Positions 57,448-64,000 of a DNA stretch of 64,000 bases are shown in pieces. The notes under the pieces were generated by a model. That model was not told the DNA's origin. It was given only the letters and a program-made list of their open reading frames with translations, and did no database searches. A program made the translations under genes and the position numbers. The first letter of the stretch is position 1. Every line of letters starts with the position of its first letter. The stretch comes from Oscillospiraceae bacterium (GTDB taxonomy: Bacteria > Bacillota > Clostridia > Oscillospirales > Oscillospiraceae), in contig JAGFXR010000006.1 in the NCBI GenBank assembly GCA_017861365.1, positions 62,001-126,000 of the forward strand. The letters are read 5' to 3'.

Positions 57448-58989
57448 ATGGACGAAATTGAGCAGGCCGTTCCTCCCGTGGACGGTCCACCGCCGATTGA
57501 ACACATGTATCGCGGTATTCAAAAAATTGAGTCGGCCACCGCCCCCGACAATGGCACATTAGAGGCTGATGTGGTCGTGATCGGCTGCGGAGGCTCTGGA
57601 ATTCCCGCTGCTGTTTCCGCTTATGAAAACGGCGCAAAAAAAGTGGTCGTCATTGAAAAGCGCGGCCGCGCCGGTGGAAACTCCGTGATGGCGCGGGGTA
57701 TATTTGCTTGTGAAACCAGCGTACTGCGGCAGGCTATGATCAAATCGGACCGGGATGAAATTTTCACCAACGCCATGCGCTGGCATCATTATAGCCGGGT
57801 GAACGGGCGGATTCTCCGGGCCTGGATCAACCAGTCGGGCGACACGGTGGAATGGCTGCGCCGCCGGGGTGTGGAGTTTGAGGTGGGAACCACCCAGCGT
57901 ATGACCTACGACATTGACCCGAACTGGCACTGCGTGAAGAACGGCACCATGGCCATTGCCATGGGAAAACTATTTGATGAAGTAATCGAAAACGGTGCTT
58001 CCATTTTTCTTGAAACTCAGGTAACAGAAATCCTGAAAACAGAAGAGAAGGTATACGGTGTCCGCGCGGAGAAGGATGGTAAAAGCTTTCTTATCAATGC
58101 CCCTCGCGTTATCATCGCGTCGGGCGGCTTTCTCGCCAACACGGAGATGGTGAAGCAGTACTGCCACTATTATGATCCCGATTGCTTCGGTGGATTCCAG
58201 GCGCCCAACATGGGCGAAGGGGTTGGCCTTGCCGAGCATGCCGGCGGAGCGCTGGAGAAGGAAGTCATGATCATTCGTGAGGCCTGCGCCGCTTCAGATA
58301 AAGCGCCCCGTCTGCTGTGTGAATTTACACGGGAACCCTATCTGCTCTGGGTGAACAAAAAGGGGCGGCGCTTTGTGGAGGAAACGGCTGGTTCCCAGCT
58401 TCAGATGTGCACCAACGCGCTGATGACCCAGCCCGGTATGAAGGCATATGCCCTTTTTGACCAGGGTGCCCTTCACCGCATGATGGATCTCGGCTTTGAG
58501 CTGTGCAAGGGAGACCATATGCGCGGCTGTCCCATCCCCAGCCTGAAGGAACAGCTGGAGGCCGCGCAGAAAAAGGCTCCCTTTGCGGTCAAAATTGCAG
58601 ATACTGTGGAAGAGCTTGCCCAGTGGATCGGCTGCGGGACGGAGGCCTTGCAGGATGAGCTCAACCGCTATAACAGTTATTGCGAACAAGGCTATGACGC
58701 GGACTTTAACAAAGCGCGCCGGTATTTGGTTCCCTGCCGCACGGGTCCATTCTATGCCATTGAGCATATGGCGCTGGCGGTGGACACAGCGGGTCCCATT
58801 CGCGTTGACGAACATATGCGGGTGCTGGGCAGCGACTATGAGCCGGTGAAAGGACTTTACGCCGCGGGTTCCACCACTGCGGGCTGGCAGTCAAATGATT
58901 ACTGCGGTCCTTTCCTGTTTGGAGGCGCGTTATCCTACGCCATGAATTCCGGTCGTATCGCAGGCAGAAGCGCCGCAGAGGGGGTATAA
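57448..58989 (+). CDS. FAD-dependent oxidoreductase, fumarate reductase flavoprotein-like
   Basis: The 513-residue protein has an N-terminal dinucleotide loop (VVVIGCGGSGIPAAVSA, about residue 43), RAGGNSVMARG, and a C-terminal FAD loop (GLYAAGSTTAGWQSNDYCGP). This is the FAD_binding_2 family of fumarate, urocanate and ketosteroid dehydrogenases/reductases. There is no Tat or Sec signal, heme or FMN domain, so it is cytoplasmic and needs a separate electron donor. ATG codons at 57445 and 57448 both follow AGGAGG; the second is better spaced. The next gene starts three bases after its stop. Confidence 0.86.
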   Translation: MDEIEQAVPPVDGPPPIEHMYRGIQKIESATAPDNGTLEADVVVIGCGGSGIPAAVSAYENGAKKVVVIEKRGRAGGNSVMARGIFACETSVLRQAMIKSDRDEIFTNAMRWHHYSRVNGRILRAWINQSGDTVEWLRRRGVEFEVGTTQRMTYDIDPNWHCVKNGTMAIAMGKLFDEVIENGASIFLETQVTEILKTEEKVYGVRAEKDGKSFLINAPRVIIASGGFLANTEMVKQYCHYYDPDCFGGFQAPNMGEGVGLAEHAGGALEKEVMIIREACAASDKAPRLLCEFTREPYLLWVNKKGRRFVEETAGSQLQMCTNALMTQPGMKAYALFDQGALHRMMDLGFELCKGDHMRGCPIPSLKEQLEAAQKKAPFAVKIADTVEELAQWIGCGTEALQDELNRYNSYCEQGYDADFNKARRYLVPCRTGPFYAIEHMALAVDTAGPIRVDEHMRVLGSDYEPVKGLYAAGSTTAGWQSNDYCGPFLFGGALSYAMNSGRIAGRSAAEGV

Positions 58990-58992
58990 TCC

Positions 58993-60444
58993 ATGAGAAC
59001 AATTGAAACAGATATCGCAATTGTCGGCGCGGGCGCGGCGGGCATTCCAGCCGCCATTGAGGCCGCCCGCCGGTACGTCAAGGTGGATGTATTTGAGCAG
59101 GCCGACCATATTGGCGGCTCCTGCAACGGCGGAAACGGCGTGTTTGCCGTGGAAACCCAGATGCAGAAGGAGAAGCAGTATACCTACACCAAGAAAGAAA
59201 TTCTGGACTACTGGGCGGAATATACCCACAATACCGTGGATATGCGTCTGGTTTCCGAGTTTATCAACCGTTCCGCAGGCACCTATGAGTGGCTGAAAAG
59301 CTTCGGCGTGGAGTTTTCCGATCTCATCGCCTACTACCCCGGCGCAAAATACGTCTGGCACTTCCGCAGAGACGGTTCCCCGTTTATCACGGATCTGCTC
59401 CGCCTGGTCAGCGAAGAGGCAGGCGCCCAATACCACCTCAATACCGCAGTCAATCAGCTTATGATGAAAGACGGCCGCTGTATCGGCTTCCGGGGAAAGG
59501 ACGCCGAGGGGGAGCTTGAGGTTCTGGCGAAGGCGGTGATTATCGCCAGCGGGGGAACCGGCAAGCGCGCCGACTTTGTCAAGGAGCATACCGGAGTGGA
59601 GCTGGGCAAAGATATTACCGTATTCCCTGGCATGCTGTATGAAAATCCCGCCACATCCCCCAAGCTCGGTGTGGAGCTCTGCTGGGAGGCAGGCGCCGCC
59701 CATACCCCGCTGATGATTGACTCCTTCGCGTCCATCCCCGATCCGAACTTCGGCCCGGGCGGTGTTCCCGCCCAGCTTCCGTGGTTCCGGCAGCCCCAGA
59801 ACATTTGCGTGAACCTTCACGGCGAGCGCTTTATCAGCGAGTATGAGATGCGAAACGGAGCCTTTATGGGCAATGCCATCGCCACCCAGAAGGACTCCAC
59901 CGCCTTCATGATTTTTGATCAGAACATGCGGGACTATTATGAGTCGGTGGGCATGGATTTTGTCATGGGCAACGTCCATTTCATGGATGAACTGACAGCG
60001 GACGAATATCTGGATATGAACGCGGCCCGCGGCAATCAGGACATTATCGTGGCGGACAGCTTAAAAGAGCTTTGCGGCATGATGGGCATTCATAAGAAGC
60101 TCATCGACACCGTGGAGGAGTATAACCGCAACATTAAAGAGCATGGAAATGATCCTGTCTTCTTTAAGGATAACAAATATCTGATGCCCATTGAAGGCCC
60201 TACTTACTATTGCGCCCGGTTCCGCCGACACGCCTATGGCGTCATGGGCGGTCTGAAAATCAATTACAGAACGGAGGTCATCGATACAAAGGGCGACCCT
60301 ATCCCAGGTCTTTACGCGGCGGGCAACGACGCAAACGCGATTTACGGCGACACCTATCCCTTCGCGCTCTCCGGCAACACCTCCAGCTTTGCCATTAATA
60401 CCGGCAGAATGGCAGGCGAGCACGCGGCTTTTTTTGTGAAGTAG
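58993..60444 (+). CDS. FAD-dependent oxidoreductase, fumarate reductase flavoprotein-like
   Basis: The 483-residue relative of the preceding gene product has IAIVGAGAAGIPAAIEA at the N-terminus, IGGSCNGGNGVFAVETQ and the C-terminal GLYAAGNDANAIYGDTYP. Also cytoplasmic and single-domain. The two genes are three bases apart and paralogous, so they may form a heteromer or act in sequence on one substrate. GAGGGGG precedes the ATG. Confidence 0.86.
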   Translation: MRTIETDIAIVGAGAAGIPAAIEAARRYVKVDVFEQADHIGGSCNGGNGVFAVETQMQKEKQYTYTKKEILDYWAEYTHNTVDMRLVSEFINRSAGTYEWLKSFGVEFSDLIAYYPGAKYVWHFRRDGSPFITDLLRLVSEEAGAQYHLNTAVNQLMMKDGRCIGFRGKDAEGELEVLAKAVIIASGGTGKRADFVKEHTGVELGKDITVFPGMLYENPATSPKLGVELCWEAGAAHTPLMIDSFASIPDPNFGPGGVPAQLPWFRQPQNICVNLHGERFISEYEMRNGAFMGNAIATQKDSTAFMIFDQNMRDYYESVGMDFVMGNVHFMDELTADEYLDMNAARGNQDIIVADSLKELCGMMGIHKKLIDTVEEYNRNIKEHGNDPVFFKDNKYLMPIEGPTYYCARFRRHAYGVMGGLKINYRTEVIDTKGDPIPGLYAAGNDANAIYGDTYPFALSGNTSSFAINTGRMAGEHAAFFVK

Positions 60445-60531
60445 GCCAGTCAAACCTCACAGAAAGACGAGATCTCTGCGGGTGCAGAAACCTCGCGTTT
60501 CCATGAAAGAACTGTTTTGGAGGAGAAAATT

Positions 60532-61944
60532 GTGAGTAAACAAACTTATGTTATAGCGCCTGAAAATCGAATCGGTGTCGTCGGTAAGATCTGTTATTCC
60601 ATTGGTTTTGCCGGAAAGGACGGATTCACCACCATTGCAAACAGCTACTCCATGCTGTTTCTGATGATGGTCGCCGGCTTAGACGGAGCGTTTATCGGCG
60701 TGATGATGCTGGTATGCCGCGTTTGGGATGCCTTTTTTGACCCTGTCCTCGGTTCTCTGGCGGACCATACCAATACCCGCTTCGGACGGTTCCGTCCCTA
60801 TCTCTTCTCTGTCATTCCAATGGCGATTGTCTTTATCGCGCTGTTCTCCAATCCAAGCCTTGGTTCCACCGGCAAACTGGTTTACTACTGCGTGTTCTAC
60901 TGGCTGTACAGCATGCTGTTCACTGTGGTGGAAATTCCCTATTTCGGCCTTGCCGGAGCCATGTCCTTTGACCCCCAGGAGCGCGCCTCCGTGACTGCAT
61001 GGAGCCGTATCATCTCCCGCATCCCCGCCTTCGCTCTCCCGCTGCTGCTGGGCGCTCTGGTCACCAGGTATGATGGAGCAGGGTTGTCCATCGGTCAAAA
61101 CGGAGCGCAGTATACCGCAATCATCATTGGCATTATTGCGGTGATCGCCGCATTTGTTTCGTTCGCCGGCTGCAAGGAGAAGGCCCTGGTCAACGCCGAG
61201 CCCTCTGTACAAAAGGCCTCCGGCTGGAAGGATTTTTGGAATGTACTGAAAGGCAACCGTGCACTCTTGATCGTGATGCTTGCGCAATTATTCTTCACCT
61301 TTAATACCATCCTCAGCGACATGATCAACAGCTACTACCTGACCTATTATCTCGGCTCTCCCGCGATTATTACCGGCGTTGGCGTCGCCCTGGTGGCGGT
61401 GGGCGCGTGCATCGGCCAATTCCTGTATCCCTATATTCTCTCCGGTCTCAAAAGCTGCAAGACTATTATGATGATTGGCGCGCCTATTTATTGTGCGCTG
61501 TTGGCAGTCTGCTACGTTGCGGGCACCGTCTCTGCGGAGCTGTATCTGGTTTTTCTAGTCATTTTAAACCTGTTCACCGGTATCCTCCAAATCAATGTCA
61601 TCAACCTGTGCTTTGAGGTCTGCGACATGTTGGAGTATAAAAACGGAGTACGCGCGGACGCCACGGTTTTCGCGGTTGTATCCTTCCTGATGAAGCTGGC
61701 GGCCGGTTTGGCTTCCACGATTGCCGGTTTTGGCCTGCAATTGGTTGGTTTTGCTGGTATGGGCCCGGTGATGATTGAGGTGACTCAGACAATGTCGGAA
61801 GGAGTTGCCGTTCTGAGATTTGCAATGCCAGCCATCCTTGCACTTCTGTCCTTCCTGGCGGTTTGCCTCTATCCTATTACCAAATCCCAGATCACCTCCG
61901 TGCGTGAGGAGTTGGCGGTACGCCACGGAAAACAAGAAGGCTAA
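60532..61944 (+). CDS. GPH-family MFS transporter
   Basis: The 470-residue membrane protein has about 12 helices and the marks of the glycoside-pentoside-hexuronide:cation symporter family: CRVWDAFFDPVLGSLADHTN and RFGRFRPYL in the first cytoplasmic loops. Besides sugars, GPH transporters in gut anaerobes occur in operons for steroids, glycosides and aromatic compounds. Here it sits between reductase genes, so it should bring in their substrate or a conjugate. The GTG start at 60532 follows GGAGG; a TTG five codons earlier overlaps that site. Confidence 0.88.
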   Translation: MSKQTYVIAPENRIGVVGKICYSIGFAGKDGFTTIANSYSMLFLMMVAGLDGAFIGVMMLVCRVWDAFFDPVLGSLADHTNTRFGRFRPYLFSVIPMAIVFIALFSNPSLGSTGKLVYYCVFYWLYSMLFTVVEIPYFGLAGAMSFDPQERASVTAWSRIISRIPAFALPLLLGALVTRYDGAGLSIGQNGAQYTAIIIGIIAVIAAFVSFAGCKEKALVNAEPSVQKASGWKDFWNVLKGNRALLIVMLAQLFFTFNTILSDMINSYYLTYYLGSPAIITGVGVALVAVGACIGQFLYPYILSGLKSCKTIMMIGAPIYCALLAVCYVAGTVSAELYLVFLVILNLFTGILQINVINLCFEVCDMLEYKNGVRADATVFAVVSFLMKLAAGLASTIAGFGLQLVGFAGMGPVMIEVTQTMSEGVAVLRFAMPAILALLSFLAVCLYPITKSQITSVREELAVRHGKQEG

Positions 61945-61962
61945 TTCTTTTCTGATCAAGGA

Positions 61963-61992
61963 ACGGTCTGCCCTGCTGACAGGGCGGACCGT
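61963..61992 (+). terminator. Hairpin between transporter and last flavoenzyme gene
   Basis: A 13-bp stem with one mismatch and a CTGA loop, followed by CCCTTCAC rather than a T-run. It may give partial termination or mark an RNA end. Confidence 0.4.
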
Positions 61993-62041
61993 CCCTTCAC
62001 ATCAATTTTGCAACCGATACATCACATTGGAGGAACTCATA

Positions 62042-64000
62042 ATGAACTATCCTTATCTGCTGTCTCCCATAAAAGTCGGAGACCATGTGCTAAAAAACAG
62101 GCTCATCTACCCCAACGCGTCGCCTCATTTTTTACAGGGGCCGGAATCCTATCCGGCGGAGGGATACCGGGCCTATATTGCCAATCTGGCGAAAAACGGC
62201 GCGGCGGTGGTCACGGTGGCGGAATGGGACAACTATGAAAATCAGCGTCAGTTTCCCGCCGACATGGACATGTCCCACATGCAGGCCTTTGACTTAAACA
62301 ATCCCGCGGTACACAACTATCTCTCCCAGATGGCGGAGGAGGTCCATTTTTACGGTTCCAAGCTGTTTGTATCCTTGACGCTGCCATACCCCAAGGGGTA
62401 TTCCGTCCAGGGCGGCATGGTGCATGGGCCGGGGGGCGGAGAGACGCAGCCCATGAGCCGGGACATGATCCCGGAGGTAATCGCCTCCATGGTGAAAAAG
62501 GCCCGCTTTTATCAGCTGCTGGGGTATGACGGCCTTTCCATCCGCTGTGACGGCGATTTAACCCCCAGCGAGCATCCCCGTGCGGACGAGTACGGCGGCA
62601 ATGTGGAAAATCGCACCCGTCTGCTGCGTGAGGCGCTGGCGGCGGTGAAACAGGAACTGAAGGGTTCTTTTTTAATTGAAGCGGTGATCGCGTGGGAGCA
62701 GCCCGATGGCTACGGAATGCGCACTGTGGCGGATTCCGGCTATAGCGCGGAGGAGGCCATGGAATTTGTCCGCCTGATTGAGGGCATTGCAGATATTCTG
62801 CAGCTGCGGGAAAACAATGGCTGCACCTCACATCCCACCGGTTATAATTTCTGCAAAGGCATCCACCCCGCCATGGCCTTTGCCGCCCGTATCAAGGCGG
62901 CCGACATTCAGATTCTCACCGAGCCCATCGGTGGCTTTCAGGAGCCCGACGAGATGGATGACGCAGTCAAAAAAGGCAAATGTGATTTATTCGGCATCGC
63001 CCGCGGAATCATTGCCGACCCGGAGTATGGAAAAAAGCTTTACAGCGGCAAGGGTGAAGATATTACGCCCTGCCTGAAATGCAATAAATGCCATGGAGTG
63101 CTGTTAAACGAGCATGAGCCCTGGCTGAGCGTGTGCTCAGTGAACCCCGTTCAAAGTCTGGGGCATAAGCTTCAGCGGATGCTGGAAGGGGTTTCGGACG
63201 GGACAAGCAAGAAGGTTGCCGTCATCGGCGGCGGATGCGCGGGTATGCGGGCGGCTATTATAGCCGCCGGACGGGGCCACAAGGTCACGCTGTATGAGAA
63301 AACCGACCATCTGGGCGGTCAGCTCATACACGGGGATTCCTTTTCGTTTAAATGGCCCATCGGAAGCTATAAAAACTGGCTGATCCGGGAGCTGTACCAA
63401 TCGGGTGTGACAGTTCACATGAATACAGAGCCTACTCCTGAGGAAATTGCCGCCGAACGCTATGACGCGGTTCTGGCCGCCACCGGCGCAAAGGCGACTC
63501 TTCCCGCCTCCATCAAGGGGCTGACCAACCCGGACGGTTCCCGTAAAGAGGGCGTTCTGACCTGTATCGATGTCTTCGGCAAAGAGAGTGAGCTGGGAAA
63601 GCATGTCGTGATCTGCGGCGGCTCCGAGGTTGGCGTGGAGACTGCCATGTATCTGTGCGACAACGGGCATGACGTTACCATGCTGACCCGCCAGAACGAA
63701 CTGGCCCACGACGCCTCAAAGCTGCACTACATCACCGCCGCCTGGGTCTGCAAAAAGGACGGTGTCGCCATGGAAAGCCCCGCGTGGGAGCAGTATGAAA
63801 ACCTTCACGGCATTCTCAACGCAACCACCACGCAGGTCAACGGCAATCAGGTAACCTATCGCGACGGACAGGGCGAGGAGCACACCATCACGGCGGACAG
63901 CGTGGTCATCTGCGGCGGCATGACCCCCTGCACCGATGAGGCGCTGGCATATGCCAACCTGAGCAACCAGTTTTTCGCCATCGGAGACTGCAACGGCGCG
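62042..64000 (+). CDS. Old Yellow Enzyme / 2,4-dienoyl-CoA reductase-like flavoenzyme, 3' end outside window
   Basis: An ATG at 62042 after GGAGG opens a frame that is still open at the last base, giving 653 codons. Layout as in the gene at 53856: FMN barrel with DEYGGNVENRTRL, FeS cysteines (CLKCNKCHG...CSVNP), then VAVIGGGCAGMRAAI and VVICGGSEVGVETAM loops. Compared with its paralogue it has an insert between the third and fourth cysteine (LLNEHEPWLSV). Its N-terminus starts like the paralogue's (YPYLLSPIKVGDHVLKNRL against YAHILSPVQIGNVFLKNRL). Only a few dozen residues should be missing. Confidence 0.88.
   Translation, partial: MNYPYLLSPIKVGDHVLKNRLIYPNASPHFLQGPESYPAEGYRAYIANLAKNGAAVVTVAEWDNYENQRQFPADMDMSHMQAFDLNNPAVHNYLSQMAEEVHFYGSKLFVSLTLPYPKGYSVQGGMVHGPGGGETQPMSRDMIPEVIASMVKKARFYQLLGYDGLSIRCDGDLTPSEHPRADEYGGNVENRTRLLREALAAVKQELKGSFLIEAVIAWEQPDGYGMRTVADSGYSAEEAMEFVRLIEGIADILQLRENNGCTSHPTGYNFCKGIHPAMAFAARIKAADIQILTEPIGGFQEPDEMDDAVKKGKCDLFGIARGIIADPEYGKKLYSGKGEDITPCLKCNKCHGVLLNEHEPWLSVCSVNPVQSLGHKLQRMLEGVSDGTSKKVAVIGGGCAGMRAAIIAAGRGHKVTLYEKTDHLGGQLIHGDSFSFKWPIGSYKNWLIRELYQSGVTVHMNTEPTPEEIAAERYDAVLAATGAKATLPASIKGLTNPDGSRKEGVLTCIDVFGKESELGKHVVICGGSEVGVETAMYLCDNGHDVTMLTRQNELAHDASKLHYITAAWVCKKDGVAMESPAWEQYENLHGILNATTTQVNGNQVTYRDGQGEEHTITADSVVICGGMTPCTDEALAYANLSNQFFAIGDCNGA

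Overview
The window looks like a chromosome segment from a spore-forming anaerobic Clostridia species, most likely of the Oscillospiraceae or a close relative. This is inferred from moderately high G+C, strong AGGAGG-type ribosome binding sites, a Clostridia-type housekeeping set (short CCA-adding enzyme, DUF4364, type III glutamine synthetase, bacterial GlnRS, formate-THF ligase), a SleB-type cell-wall hydrolase, and surface proteins with cohesin/dockerin, SLH and copper-amine-oxidase-like domains. No rRNA, tRNA, CRISPR array, phage or insertion sequence was recognised.

Layout. 1-5.8 kb: surface and accessory genes (5'-truncated cohesin/dockerin protein, CDGSH iron-sulfur protein, repeat-rich lipoprotein, copper chaperone, copper-amine-oxidase-like protein, tRNA nucleotidyltransferase). 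6-22.3 kb: housekeeping core (murC, mreB, comF, recD2, pyrE, radC, uvrB-uvrA, glnS, fhs). uvrB has a consensus promoter carrying a LexA/DinR box, and fhs follows a ZTP riboswitch with an intrinsic terminator. 22.4-30.6 kb: two chemoreceptors around a SleB-like hydrolase, a Cys-rich conserved protein, DUF4364 and a CmpB-type membrane protein. 30.9-39.2 kb: a LysR regulator, a degenerate CbiE/CbiT-like protein, glnN behind a leader terminator, lon next to a TetR regulator with matching palindromes, and a YczE/YitT-like membrane protein.

39.3-47.8 kb, the most unusual block: a minus-strand operon from one consensus promoter and a leader terminator. In transcription order it encodes an SsuC-like permease, an SsuB-like ATPase, a DUF4418 protein, an FtsX/MacB-like permease, a lipoprotein substrate-binding protein, a LolD/MacB-like ATPase, a 3' scrap of cysteine synthase, and NifK-like and NifD-like nitrogenase-family proteins. 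The NifK-like gene has an in-frame stop and the NifD-like gene a frameshift, the latter at a perfect 25-bp palindrome. No nifH-like reductase gene is present. This looks like a nitrogenase-like, possibly sulfur-scavenging, reductase locus caught in decay, unless the lesions are assembly errors.

48-52.4 kb: a third chemoreceptor and an SLH-domain surface protein. 52.8-64 kb: an apparently intact reductive-metabolism cluster with a LysR regulator, an Old-Yellow-Enzyme/2,4-dienoyl-CoA-reductase-like flavoenzyme, a divergent PucR/CdaR-type regulator, two fumarate-reductase-like FAD enzymes, a GPH-family transporter, and a second Old-Yellow-Enzyme-like gene running off the right edge. It resembles gut-bacterial loci that import and reduce unsaturated diet- or host-derived molecules. 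The substrate cannot be read from sequence.
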